Assembly (NCBI RefSeq): GCF_000189395.1
Contig: NZ_AEPB01000006.1
Coordinates: 1 to 51,344 of the forward strand
Length of the DNA stretch: 51,344 nucleotides
Source: Planococcus donghaensis MPA1U2
GTDB lineage: Bacteria > Bacillota > Bacilli > Bacillales_A > Planococcaceae
Direction of reading: 5' to 3'
A program made the position numbers and the translations under genes. Within the stretch, counting starts at the first letter, position 1. Every line of letters starts with the position of its first letter. This document shows positions 16,131-24,882 of the stretch, in pieces. A model generated the notes under the pieces. It was not told the origin of the DNA and did not search any database. It saw only the letters and a program-made list of their open reading frames with translations.

Positions 16131-16933
16131 TTAAATTTCGATGATTTTCATTGCAGTATGAATTTCTTCTTTTGGCGAGTCAAGTACCCATTCATTTGGA
16201 TAATGTCCCAGTGGGTTGCAAATACACTCAATGCCTTTATATTCTTCATGGTACCGAGAATGCGTGTGACCAAAAATCATTTTTTTCACATTATATTTTT
16301 CGGCCAACTCTCCAAATTTTGAACTTCCCATCATGGCGTTAAAAAAATCCCATATCGGCTCATCTTTAATTTGGATAAAATGAGCGAAAGGTACAAAATG
16401 ATTAACTAAAATAATATTTTTGTCTTGATGTTCTATTAACCACTGTTCAAGTTTTGCTGCATACTTCTCGGTGACTGCTTTATCTTTCTCTGGCCAATGG
16501 GCGTGAAGTTTGTCTGGCCATGTAAAATTACTGCAGCGACCGATTTCAAACTCTTCTTCCGTAAATCCAGAAACACCTAATGAATAGTCGTACCATCCCC
16601 CATCCCCGATGACGACCCACTCTTCATTTAACTCCACTGGTCCTCTTCCTAAATTTCCTGGAAAAGCTAATAATTTATCATATGCTATAGTCGAATCTTC
16701 ATGATAAATATCGTGATTGCCGTGAACATACAACACTTGAACCTGGGGCAATTCGTTTTGTAATTTAGTTAGTAAATTGAGGCTTTTTTCAGGTCCAGTT
16801 GCCATATCACCGCACAGGATAAAAACATCTGGCGCATGTTGAAGCAAACTGTCCCTTAAAAGCGATAGTATATCAGTCTCGGTTTTTTTTGGTTTAACCC
16901 TTCATGAATATCCGATAAAATCGCAATTTTCAC
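16131..16933 (-). pseudogene. Calcineurin-like metallophosphoesterase, frameshifted
   Basis: The gene should start at the GTG at 16933, eight bases after AGGAGG, and reads KIAILSDIH, the first metal-binding motif. The frame then fails inside a run of eight A (plus-strand T at 16883-16890) and stops after 25 codons. Adding one A restores a continuous 267-residue protein. The remaining motifs are intact in the other frame: CGDM, GNHD, VNHF and GHTH. So only the first motif is separated from the rest. This may be a sequencing error in a homopolymer, a true recent mutation, or transcript slippage. An internal TTG at 16847 opens the remaining frame but would lack the SDIH motif. Confidence 0.85.
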
Positions 16934-17065
16934 TGAGCATTCCTCCTATGAGAAGCATACTAGTCGTTTAAACTATCCCTAACTATAGAAGATATTAATA
17001 TTTCGTTACACATCTATTATAACTGATTTTTCAATCTTTTATGAGCTAGAGCTAAAATGTTTCAT

Positions 17066-17097
17066 AAAAAAAGAAATGCAGCATGTATCGCATTTCT
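17066..17097 (-). terminator. Intrinsic terminator after the ABC importer operon
   Basis: AGAAATGC (17072-17079) pairs with GCATTTCT (17090-17097). The A-run at 17066-17072 becomes the U-tract on the minus transcript, twelve bases past the stop. Confidence 0.85.
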
Positions 17098-17108
17098 CAT
17101 ATGGAGTA

Positions 17109-18179
17109 TTAATTTGGCACAAGTGATTCTGTTTGAACTGGCGCATTTTTTAAAGAGATGCTGACAAAATCGCCTGTTGTAAATCGTGTTGTAAATACCG
17201 ATTCATGAATCGTCCATGTTTCTTGCTCAACTTCAACTGTGTAATGAATTTCATGTCCTTGGTACTGTACAAAAGAGACAATACCTTGCAGTCCATTTTG
17301 TTCTGGAGGCAGAAGTTGAAATTGTTCTGGACGAACGGGGTAAATGCCGTTTTCTTTAAAACTAATAGTTACCCCTAAATCTGGCCACACATTTTTCGGA
17401 TCAATTGCAGGCACAAATTGATCGCTTCGCCACTCTCCTTTAACTAAATTGCACTTACCAACAAAAGTAGCGACAAATTCAGTTTCGGGACGTGTATAAA
17501 GAATTTCTGGAGGGGCAATTTGTTCTATTCGGCCTCTGTTCATGACGACAATTTTATCCGCGATAGCCAACGCTTCTCCTTGATCATGAGTTACAAAAAC
17601 AATAGAAGCTTTTGTTTCTCGGTGCAACTTTTGAATTTCTTTGCGCATTTCCATGCGCAACTCAACGTCTAACGCACTTAAGGGCTCATCCATTAATAAT
17701 AAGTTAGGTAATGGTGCAATGGCCCGAGCTAGTGCTACGCGTTGCTTTTGACCTCCTGATAACTCTGAAGGGTATCGTTCAGCCATTGAGTCTAATCCAA
17801 CAAGTTTTAATACTTCGTTGATTCGTTCGTGAAGCTCTTTTTTTCCTTCTTTGATTTTGTTTGGATGATAGCTTAGTGGAAATTTCACATGCTCAGCGAC
17901 CGTCATGTGTGGCCAAAGCGCGAACGATTGAAAGACCATGCCGATATTGCGTTTCTCCGGTGGCAACACTCGTCTTTTTGAAGCGAGCAAAAGCTCATCC
18001 ATTTCAATCGTGCCGTCAGTCGGTCCCATAAACCCTGCTAATAATTTGAGTAACGTGGTTTTCCCGCATCCAGATGGACCAAGCACTGCGATAAATTCCC
18101 CTTCGCCGATTTCCAAATCAATGTCATGCAGCGCTGTAAAAGAACCGTATTTTTTTGATACATTGTTCACTTTAATCAT
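17109..18179 (-). CDS. ABC importer ATP-binding protein (Fe3+/phosphonate/spermidine type)
   Basis: Drives import by ATP hydrolysis at the inner face of the membrane. The nucleotide-binding domain has Walker A GPSGCGKT near residue 36, Q-loop MVFQSFALWPHM, signature LSGGQKQR, Walker B LLLMDEPLSALD and the switch THDQ. A C-terminal TOBE-like domain from about residue 280 contains YPVRPEQF. I chose ATG 18179 because it overlaps the permease stop as ATGA; a start nine codons upstream would lie inside the permease gene. It is third in a binding protein-permease-ATPase operon. The substrate is not certain. Confidence 0.92.
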   Translation of the reverse strand: MIKVNNVSKKYGSFTALHDIDLEIGEGEFIAVLGPSGCGKTTLLKLLAGFMGPTDGTIEMDELLLASKRRVLPPEKRNIGMVFQSFALWPHMTVAEHVKFPLSYHPNKIKEGKKELHERINEVLKLVGLDSMAERYPSELSGGQKQRVALARAIAPLPNLLLMDEPLSALDVELRMEMRKEIQKLHRETKASIVFVTHDQGEALAIADKIVVMNRGRIEQIAPPEILYTRPETEFVATFVGKCNLVKGEWRSDQFVPAIDPKNVWPDLGVTISFKENGIYPVRPEQFQLLPPEQNGLQGIVSFVQYQGHEIHYTVEVEQETWTIHESVFTTRFTTGDFVSISLKNAPVQTESLVPN

Positions 18180-19918
18180 TTGGTTTTCAGCACCTTTCTG
18201 TCCCAAAGCTTCCCTAATAGCATAAACAAGCCTCCACCAAACAAAATGCCTAGCACGAGTACCGTTGAAAATGCTGTTGAATACGTTGAATAACCCGCTT
18301 GTTCATAACCAAATATAACAACGCCCACTGTTTCAGATCCAGAAGACCACAGCAAACTCGATACCGTCAATTCTGTGAGTGCCATTAAAAATACAAGTAA
18401 CGCACCGCTGACGATTCCAGGAAACAATAAAGGCAACAATATTTTGCGCCACTTTACCCAACCTGCTGCACCAGACGTTCGTGCTGCCTCTTCCATTGAC
18501 GGATCGATTTGCAAAAATGCCGTGTAGCTTCCTCGTACTTGCAGCACAAGAAAACGTGTGATATAAGCGATAAATAGGATCCAGACCGTCCCGTAAATTC
18601 CAGGGTTCCATCCAGGTATTGGCTCAAGCCACATAAAAATCATACATAATGCAAACACTGTACCCGGAAGTGCATATGGAATGGTCATAAACAGTTCGGC
18701 TGTTTTCGTGCTCCAATCCGGATATTTAAAGCGCAAATACGCGACAGCCGTTCCGATTACTAAACAAACAAGCATCGTAAACAAGGCGAGCTGTAAACTA
18801 TTTGATAAAGCCGACAGCGGCTTAGAATCTGTTAAAAAGACATACTCATAATTACGTAACGATAAATTTTCTAATTTGAACGGTACTCCGTAGGCAGAGA
18901 TTAGCGATAACGCTCCCATTGTAATCAGTGGCATTAAGCTCGTCACTAATAGGAAAATCCATAACGATATTTCCAGGAACTTTTGTTTACCTGCCGACAA
19001 ATAAATACGTGGTGTTGAATCACTTCTATTCGTTTCGTTAACGCGGCTACGACGTAACAAAAACCATTGCAACACCGTGCCCAATAATGCGATTACGCCA
19101 AGAATTACAGATAAAACAGCGGCACGAGAAAATGCAGATGGGCCAAATCCGACCACTTGCTCATAAATATACGTACTCAATACTCGAATATTTGCAGGTG
19201 TGCCAAGAAATGCCGGAATCCCAAAATTATCAAGATTAGATAAAAAAGCGATCAATCCACCACTAGCAATCCCAGGAAGCGCTAAAGGAAGAACGATTTT
19301 CCAAAACGTTCGCTTTTTCGATAAACCACTTGTTGCAGCTGCTTCTTCAAGTTCTCGCGGAATTTTCCTGAAAACGTTAACAGTAAACAAATACACAAGT
19401 GGATAATGGGATATTCCAAGAAGAAGAATGATCCCACCAATGCTGTATAAGTTTGGTGCTTGCGGTTCTCCTGGTAACCAAGATAGCATCGCTGTTACCG
19501 GACCAGAAGCACTAAAAAACTGTGTCCAAGCAAGTGTGGTTATATAAGAAGGAATCACAAATGGCAGGAAGATAAACAACTGCATGGCGCGTTTTCCACT
19601 TAATTGAACATATGCGACAATCCAAGAAAATAAGATGCCTAACACTAATGCTAATGTGGTTGAACCTAGTACGACGATAATTGTGTTTTTCACTGTTTTC
19701 CAAGTTGCTGGTTCTTTCAAAACCTCGGTGTAATATTGCATTGTTAGCGACCCGTCATCCACAAAACTCAACCAAACAAGTCGCAATACCGGTAGTAGAA
19801 AGAGCACGAAAATAACGAGCAGTCCTGCAATTTTATACAGATTCTTACTTTGAAAAAAGAGAGAAAAAGAGGAATCCCTCTTTTTTCTCTCTTCTGCCAT
19901 TGGCGGTTTTGCTGTCAT
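18176..19918 (-). CDS. ABC importer permease, fused double membrane domain
   Basis: A 580-residue membrane protein with about twelve hydrophobic segments, made of two homologous halves. Each half carries the EAA loop that docks on the ATPase: EEAAATSGLSKKRTFWKIVL near residue 192 and EEAARTSGAAGWVKWRKILL near residue 484. This fused layout is typical of FbpB/SfuB-like ferric iron importers and of related 2-aminoethylphosphonate and thiamine systems. It lies 34 bases after the binding protein gene and overlaps the ATPase gene by four. Confidence 0.93.
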   Translation of the reverse strand: MTAKPPMAEERKKRDSSFSLFFQSKNLYKIAGLLVIFVLFLLPVLRLVWLSFVDDGSLTMQYYTEVLKEPATWKTVKNTIIVVLGSTTLALVLGILFSWIVAYVQLSGKRAMQLFIFLPFVIPSYITTLAWTQFFSASGPVTAMLSWLPGEPQAPNLYSIGGIILLLGISHYPLVYLFTVNVFRKIPRELEEAAATSGLSKKRTFWKIVLPLALPGIASGGLIAFLSNLDNFGIPAFLGTPANIRVLSTYIYEQVVGFGPSAFSRAAVLSVILGVIALLGTVLQWFLLRRSRVNETNRSDSTPRIYLSAGKQKFLEISLWIFLLVTSLMPLITMGALSLISAYGVPFKLENLSLRNYEYVFLTDSKPLSALSNSLQLALFTMLVCLVIGTAVAYLRFKYPDWSTKTAELFMTIPYALPGTVFALCMIFMWLEPIPGWNPGIYGTVWILFIAYITRFLVLQVRGSYTAFLQIDPSMEEAARTSGAAGWVKWRKILLPLLFPGIVSGALLVFLMALTELTVSSLLWSSGSETVGVVIFGYEQAGYSTYSTAFSTVLVLGILFGGGLFMLLGKLWDRKVLKTK

Positions 19919-19952
19919 AGCACTAACTCCTCACATCGAAATTCAGTTTATT

Positions 19953-20981
19953 TTACTCTCCGAAAATCTTTCCGAATTTCGCTTTGTCATCGTTACGCGT
20001 TTCTAATAGCTCCATCGCTTCAGCATTTAAAATTGTCATTTCATCTAACGTTTTTAGCCCCTCAGGAGCTTCAACACCTTCACGAATTGGCGTATAACCT
20101 TGTTCAGAAGCTAACTTCTGACCTTCTTCTGAAAGGATAAAGTCGACAAACGCTTTAGATGCTTCTTCATTTTCAGTATTAGCGAGAATTCCTACCGGTT
20201 CTGTAATAACTGGTACTCCTTCTTTCGGGTAAATCAATTCGACTGGAGAACCATCGTTTTTAGCACGAGCTGCTAAAAAGTCGACAATCATCCCATAATT
20301 CTTCTCACCCGTTGCCACGCTTTCTAACACTGCTCCGTTACCTTGTGTGATCATTATATCATTGGCATTAAGTGCTTCATAAAATTCCCAACCCAAATCG
20401 TCTTGACGCGTAATTACACCTAAATTATAAGCTGCAGCACCAGAGTACAATGGACTTGGCATAACAGCCTGCCCTTTAGTTGCTCCATCAGTTAAACTAC
20501 TCCAACTATCCGGCAGATCGGTCACTTCGTTTGTATTAACAATTAGACCAGTTGCCATAATTTTTGTGCCGGCATAAGTGCCATCTGGGTCTACAAAAGC
20601 ATCATCGATTGATGCAGCTTCTGGAGATTCATAGCTGAGTAATAATTCTTCTGCTTTAAAATTTTCAAACGTTACCGAATCAGCTACCAATAAGACGTCT
20701 GCCTGAATATTGCCGCCTTGGTTTTCAGCTTGGATTTTTGATACAACTTCTTCTGTGCCTGAGCGGAAAATACTAATTTCAACATCTGGATTTTGCTTTT
20801 TAAAGGCATCTACCAATCCTTGCGCATCCGCATCTGGTTGTGAAGTATAAAAATCCAAAGTGCCTGAAACTCCTTCTCCTTCTTTTGAAGTATTTGAATA
20901 AGAATCGTTTTCCCCATCGCCACATGCAGCTAAGAACGTGGCTAAACACAATGACGCCGAACCAAAAAAGATTTTTTTCAT
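19953..20981 (-). CDS. ABC importer substrate-binding lipoprotein
   Basis: A 342-residue extracytoplasmic binding protein. It begins with a signal peptide and lipobox ending LAAC, giving lipidation at cysteine 20. An acidic, serine-rich linker follows, then a two-lobed periplasmic-binding fold with TLDFYTSQPDADAQGLVDAF and YPKEGVPVITEPVGI, typical of the ferric/2-aminoethylphosphonate/thiamine cluster. The adjacent tyrosine pair that binds iron in classical ferric-binding proteins is not apparent, so another ligand should be considered. The AGGAGG site is clear. Confidence 0.88.
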   Translation of the reverse strand: MKKIFFGSASLCLATFLAACGDGENDSYSNTSKEGEGVSGTLDFYTSQPDADAQGLVDAFKKQNPDVEISIFRSGTEEVVSKIQAENQGGNIQADVLLVADSVTFENFKAEELLLSYESPEAASIDDAFVDPDGTYAGTKIMATGLIVNTNEVTDLPDSWSSLTDGATKGQAVMPSPLYSGAAAYNLGVITRQDDLGWEFYEALNANDIMITQGNGAVLESVATGEKNYGMIVDFLAARAKNDGSPVELIYPKEGVPVITEPVGILANTENEEASKAFVDFILSEEGQKLASEQGYTPIREGVEAPEGLKTLDEMTILNAEAMELLETRNDDKAKFGKIFGE

Positions 20982-21186
20982 CCCAATTCCTCCTCAAATT
21001 TTGTATCGGCCTTTGTTTTGTAGAAATGTTTATGTAAAGACTCTTTATTAGTATAGAACTAGTTTATAAAGCTATTGTTAAGTTAATGTTAAAGATTATT
21101 ATCACAATCTCTAAAACATTTTCATCTTCTGGAAAGTTTACATACTTATTGTCTTATAAAGTAACTATAAATTGAGCAGCTAGCAA

Positions 21187-21235
21187 GGTCAAATATAAAT
21201 TGAAATACTATTCAGTTTTCAATTTGTATTTGACC
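21187..21235. repeat. Long inverted repeat upstream of the importer operon
   Basis: The arms 21187-21205 and 21217-21235 (each beginning or ending GGTCAAATA/TATTTGACC) are complementary at 18 of 19 positions around an 11-base loop. No U-tract follows on either strand, so it is not a standard terminator. It lies about 200 bases upstream of the binding protein start and could be a regulatory site or a small mobile-element remnant. The rest of 20982-21263 shows no gene. Confidence 0.6.
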
Positions 21236-21263
21236 TAATTAACTTATCAAAGCTTTTGTCATC

Positions 21264-21320
21264 AAAAAAGCACCTTAACCCACAAGTTCAGGCGATCATA
21301 CCTGATGGATTAAAGTGCTT
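21264..21320 (-). terminator. Intrinsic terminator after the IDEAL-domain gene
   Basis: AAGCACCTTAACCC (21269-21282) pairs with GGATTAAAGTGCTT (21307-21320), with an inner TTCAGG/CCTGAT stem. The A-run on its left gives the U-tract on the minus strand. Confidence 0.75.
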
Positions 21321-21358
21321 ATTATAATTATTTACTTTTAAGGGATGAGTAATTCATT

Positions 21359-21682
21359 TTAATTTACCGTTTGCTTTTTCTCGTTTAATTGAGATGAAAG
21401 CTCTTGGAACCACTCTTTATCATCTGTGGCGAGTGCTAAGTCGATCAAGAAGCTTAATTGTGCTATATCTTTATTTGCAGATTCTGGAATGCTATCAACT
21501 TGATGTATAGACATTGGAATGGTCATACCGATCATTTCCTCATTGTCGCTTTCTACCACCGTAACATTAACAGCTTCTTTAAGAACATCTAGGGAATCAA
21601 TGAAACCGATAATTAGTTCATCATGGCGTGATTTCCCTTTTACCCAATCGCTTGTTTTTAAAATTGTTTTATTTGTACCCAT
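21359..21682 (-). CDS. IDEAL-domain protein
   Basis: A 107-residue soluble protein. The C-terminal third, with LSFLIDLALATDDKEWFQEL, matches the short IDEAL domain found in several Bacillales proteins. Its molecular role is unknown. The N-terminal part is not recognised. I chose the ATG at 21682 (MGTNKTILK) because AGGTG lies eight bases upstream; an in-frame codon seven residues earlier lacks a site. It appears to be a single-gene unit ending in its own terminator. The 21683-21965 gap upstream contains no gene that I can support. Confidence 0.7.
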   Translation of the reverse strand: MGTNKTILKTSDWVKGKSRHDELIIGFIDSLDVLKEAVNVTVVESDNEEMIGMTIPMSIHQVDSIPESANKDIAQLSFLIDLALATDDKEWFQELSSQLNEKKQTVN

Positions 21683-21965
21683 ATCTATACACCTACTTTG
21701 CATTATTTTTGTTCTCTACTTACCGAATTATGGATTCTTATTACTGTTTCCCTTATTCAACACTCGCAAACGCAATAAGCCATTATTCTAAGTTTTTCAC
21801 TCATCAAGTAGAATAGTAATTTGCCTTTCCCTTTATATTTCTAAATAAAATAGGAAGAGAAATTTTCTCTGCTAAGCTTATTACTAGTGTTAATTTTACG
21901 TCTCTCTAGTTAGAAACTCAATTTATTTGCCTCATATTCGAGATATGTTCAATTTGAGAAAAAAT

Positions 21966-22004
21966 AAAAACAACCTCTTGAACCATTTTAGGGTTCGAGA
22001 GATT
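21966..22004 (-). terminator. Intrinsic terminator after fabH
   Basis: AACCTCTTGAACC (21972-21984) pairs with GGTTCGAGAGATT (21992-22004). The A-rich left flank gives a U-tract on the minus strand. Confidence 0.85.
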
Positions 22005-22043
22005 GCAGCTATTTTAAGATCTAATTTCTTCAATGATATACGA

Positions 22044-23027
22044 TTAAATTGACCAGTTAATCAGCATTCCTGCATGTGTTAAGCCGCCACCAAATCCATA
22101 GAGAAGCACTGTATCATTGGATTTCAGCTTTCCTTCCCGTAGTCCCTTATCTAACGATAACGGAATTGAAGCTGCAGAAGTGTTGCCATAGTACTCAAGA
22201 CTATATATTGTTTGTTCAAGAGATAATCCAGTCCTGCTACAAATCGACTCGATAATTCTTAGGTTTGCACTATGCGGAACAAACCAATCCACACTATTTG
22301 TTTCGTATCCAGCTTTTTCTAATAATGCCGTTACTCCTTTAGGAACAGTGTTTACTGCCCATTTGTATACTTCACGTCCATTTTGATTGACGAAACCATT
22401 AACCTCTAATTCATTTCCAAACATTTGATTCGAAAGATCAGTGCAATACAAATTATGAGCTTGTTCTCCGTTCGTACCCATATGCGCTTCAATAAAACTT
22501 GGATTATGTTCATCAAATTCTACAAGAACCGCTCCACCACCATCACCAAACAAAATACACGTAGAACGGTCACTATAATCTAAAATTTTTGAAAAAGTTT
22601 CTGCGCCGATTACTAAAATCTTTTTGTTTAAACCCGCTGTGATTAAGCCATTGGCAATATGAAGTCCATAAGCAAATCCAGAGCAAGCTGCATTTAAATC
22701 AATAGCCCCTGTATTTTTAATACCAAGTTTCGCTTGAACAAGAGCAGAAACACTTGGAGTTTTAAAATCAGGAGTCATTGTACAGGCAATAATCATGTCT
22801 ACATCATCTAGTGATTTCTTAAAACGCTCCTTTAAATTTTCTACAGCTTTCACACTAATATCACTTGTGAATTCAGTAGCAAGCGCTATACGACGTTCTT
22901 TTATACCAGTCCGTTGGACGATCCATTCATCGTTTGTGTCAACTAATTTTTCCAAATCGTGATTTGTCAGCCTCTTTTCAGGTACATATGAGCCGATGGC
23001 TGTAATTCGAGCTTTTGAAGTGTTCAT
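22044..23027 (-). CDS. fabH: 3-oxoacyl-ACP synthase III (FabH-type)
   Basis: Condenses an acyl-CoA primer with malonyl-ACP to start fatty acid synthesis and so sets the branched-chain primer choice. The catalytic triad is visible: cysteine 115 in NAACSGFAYG, His in VPHSANLRI and Asn in YYGNTSAAS. The protein has 327 residues. It stands alone, not next to fabF, so it is probably a second isozyme like Bacillus YhfB (FabHB). A FapR-type operator lies about 50-65 bases upstream of the start. Confidence 0.94.
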   Translation of the reverse strand: MNTSKARITAIGSYVPEKRLTNHDLEKLVDTNDEWIVQRTGIKERRIALATEFTSDISVKAVENLKERFKKSLDDVDMIIACTMTPDFKTPSVSALVQAKLGIKNTGAIDLNAACSGFAYGLHIANGLITAGLNKKILVIGAETFSKILDYSDRSTCILFGDGGGAVLVEFDEHNPSFIEAHMGTNGEQAHNLYCTDLSNQMFGNELEVNGFVNQNGREVYKWAVNTVPKGVTALLEKAGYETNSVDWFVPHSANLRIIESICSRTGLSLEQTIYSLEYYGNTSAASIPLSLDKGLREGKLKSNDTVLLYGFGGGLTHAGMLINWSI

Positions 23028-23073
23028 GTGAATCGCCCCTTTATAGTGTCCTTCTACTATACTACCACCAACT

Positions 23074-23092
23074 ATTAGTAATAGGTACTAAT
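23074..23092. promoter_or_regulatory. FapR-type operator
   Basis: On the minus strand the site reads ATTAGTACCTATTACTAAT, an interrupted palindrome with ATTAGTA/TACTAAT arms. It closely resembles the operator of FapR, the malonyl-CoA-sensing repressor of lipid genes in Bacillales. It lies between fabH and the divergent GDSL hydrolase gene, nearer to fabH. Confidence 0.82.
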
Positions 23093-23141
23093 ATTCGCTT
23101 GAAACAACTTTTAAAATATTTTTGATTTCGTTAATAAAATA

Positions 23142-23170
23142 CTGACAATTCAGTTTATTTGTTTTATAAT
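23142..23170 (+). promoter_or_regulatory. SigA-type promoter of the GDSL hydrolase gene
   Basis: CTGACA (23142-23147) and TATAAT (23165-23170) are 17 bases apart, placing the transcript start about 25 bases before the start codon. Confidence 0.75.
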
Positions 23171-23200
23171 AAACTAAAAAATGGAAAAGGAGTTGATTAA

Positions 23201-23953
23201 ATGAAAAAGCTATTACAATTACTTATCGCTGTATTTTTAGTCTTGTCGCTTGGACCCCTGTCTGTCTCCGCAGAAAACAATCATGGCAAGGATCTATTGG
23301 TGTCATTAGGTGATTCTGTACCTTACGGCTATAATTTAGGTAAGAATAACAATCAGCCTTCTAAAGCAGCATTTCCTTACTTAATTGGTGAAAAAGCTGA
23401 TTTACGAGTCCGCAACCTCAGTGCTTATGGATGGCAAACCTCTGATTTATTGACTGCAATAGAAACAAATAAAAAATATCAAAAAGCTATTCATCACGCT
23501 GATTACATTACAATTACAATTGCCGGAAACGATTTTATTGAGATTTTACGAGCAGCCAATGCAGAAAGTGGTGGAGACTCTGATTTGTTTAAATTTCTAA
23601 TTCAGCAAAAGTTATCTACCAGTAAAGCTTTTAATAACTTAGCGGAAATCATTAACGAAATACGAACATTAAGTGATGCTCCGATTGTATTGTATAATAT
23701 GTATAACCCATTCCAAACAAATGATCCGTTACACAATATCGCTAATCTTTTCTTGCCTCAAGTTAATGCTACTTTTGCTGAATTAGCCCATAACTTTAAT
23801 GATGTTCACATAGCTGATGCTTATAATGCGTTTGGCAACAATCAAGAAAAGTACGTATTGCCACAAGACATCCACCCTACCAAGGCTGGTCAAAAAAAAT
23901 TGGCTAAAATCGGTATAAAGGCATTTCACGCCGAGCATGTAACCCATCATTAA
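23201..23953 (+). CDS. Secreted SGNH/GDSL hydrolase
   Basis: A 250-residue exported esterase or lipase-like enzyme. A signal peptide of about 24 residues ends SVSAEN. The catalytic serine block is LVSLGDSVPYGYN, the oxyanion residues are in TIAGNDF, and the catalytic Asp/His pair is in DIHPTKAG near the C terminus. The natural substrate is unknown; extracellular lipids or cell-wall esters are possible. AAGGAG precedes the ATG. It is divergent from fabH and monocistronic, with a strong terminator. Confidence 0.88.
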   Translation: MKKLLQLLIAVFLVLSLGPLSVSAENNHGKDLLVSLGDSVPYGYNLGKNNNQPSKAAFPYLIGEKADLRVRNLSAYGWQTSDLLTAIETNKKYQKAIHHADYITITIAGNDFIEILRAANAESGGDSDLFKFLIQQKLSTSKAFNNLAEIINEIRTLSDAPIVLYNMYNPFQTNDPLHNIANLFLPQVNATFAELAHNFNDVHIADAYNAFGNNQEKYVLPQDIHPTKAGQKKLAKIGIKAFHAEHVTHH

Positions 23954-23963
23954 GAGACATTTA

Positions 23964-24004
23964 AAAAAAGCTGTAGCTCCCGTTTTGGGGCTACAGCTTT
24001 TTTA
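23964..24004 (+). terminator. Intrinsic terminator after the GDSL hydrolase
   Basis: AAAAAAGCTGTAGC and its complementary arm enclose a CG-closed loop. The 3' arm ends in a T-run. Confidence 0.9.
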
Positions 24005-24107
24005 AGTTAACATGAGAAGGACTTTACAACTGGTGGGTTATCGTATATTTTTTGTAGGTTAAAGGATATAATTGAGTTTGCTTGAAATAATTTATGAGGT
24101 GATCAGT

Positions 24108-24842
24108 TTGAGAAGTGGAAATCCAAGTTTAAAGACCGAAGCGTTTGAAAACTTCAAGAGTAAAGATGCGGGCCGAAAGATGACCATCCAAGGCACCGTT
24201 AATAAAACATTTATTTTGCTTTTGCTATTACTCGTAACATTTGTTTATTCTTGGAATCAGTTTGTCAGCAATCCAAATGGCGTATTGCCACTGATACTGG
24301 TTGGAGCAATTGGAGGACTTATTGTTGGGTTAATTACGATTTTCGTCCCCAAAATATCGCCTTTTACAGCGCCGGTTTATGCATTATTAGAAGGCTTATT
24401 CCTCGGTGCAGTATCTGCGCAATACGAAGTTCAGTATGGAGGCATTGTGTTCCAAGCCGTGTTGATCACTATCGGTGTGTTATTGAGTTTACTAGTTGTT
24501 TATAAGTCTGGCTTAATCAAAGTAACGCAAAACTTCAGACTTGGCGTTGCTGCAGCTACAGGAGCTATTTTCTTAGTTTATATCATTTCGTTTATTGGCG
24601 GATTTTTCGGTTTTAACATCCCTCACTTACATGAAGCGACACCATTGGGCATTGCCATTAGCGTCGTTATCGTTATCGTTGCCGCTTTGAATTTAGTGTT
24701 AGATTTTGATTTCATTGAGAATGCTGCCGAAAAACAAGTACCGAAATATTTCGAATGGTACGGAGCTTTTGGATTACTTGTAACATTAGTTTGGTTGTAC
24801 CTAGAAATTCTTCGTTTGCTATCAAAAATTCGCAGCAGGTAA
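24108..24842 (+). CDS. Bax inhibitor-1/YccA family membrane protein
   Basis: A 244-residue integral membrane protein with seven predicted hydrophobic segments, matching the prokaryotic Bax-inhibitor-1 (TMBIM) fold. Some bacterial members leak calcium in a pH-dependent way; the role here is unknown. I place the start at the TTG at 24108 (MRSGNPSLK), six bases after GAGGTG, since the family begins with this sequence. An earlier TTG at 24072 has no ribosome binding site. It is monocistronic. Confidence 0.85.
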   Translation: MRSGNPSLKTEAFENFKSKDAGRKMTIQGTVNKTFILLLLLLVTFVYSWNQFVSNPNGVLPLILVGAIGGLIVGLITIFVPKISPFTAPVYALLEGLFLGAVSAQYEVQYGGIVFQAVLITIGVLLSLLVVYKSGLIKVTQNFRLGVAAATGAIFLVYIISFIGGFFGFNIPHLHEATPLGIAISVVIVIVAALNLVLDFDFIENAAEKQVPKYFEWYGAFGLLVTLVWLYLEILRLLSKIRSR

Positions 24843-24846
24843 CTCT

Positions 24847-24871
24847 AAAACGTCCTTCCGGGCGTTTTTTT
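24847..24871 (+). terminator. Short intrinsic terminator
   Basis: A short stem, AAAACG-CC against GG-CGTTTT with a TTCC loop, is followed by a T-run right after the membrane protein stop. Confidence 0.7.
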
Positions 24872-24882
24872 GTTTAACGAGT

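Noticed and set aside
16131-16847. Treating the metallophosphoesterase as an intact gene starting at TTG 16847
   Set aside because: That start has no ribosome binding site and would omit the SDIH metal-binding motif, which is present upstream in another frame.
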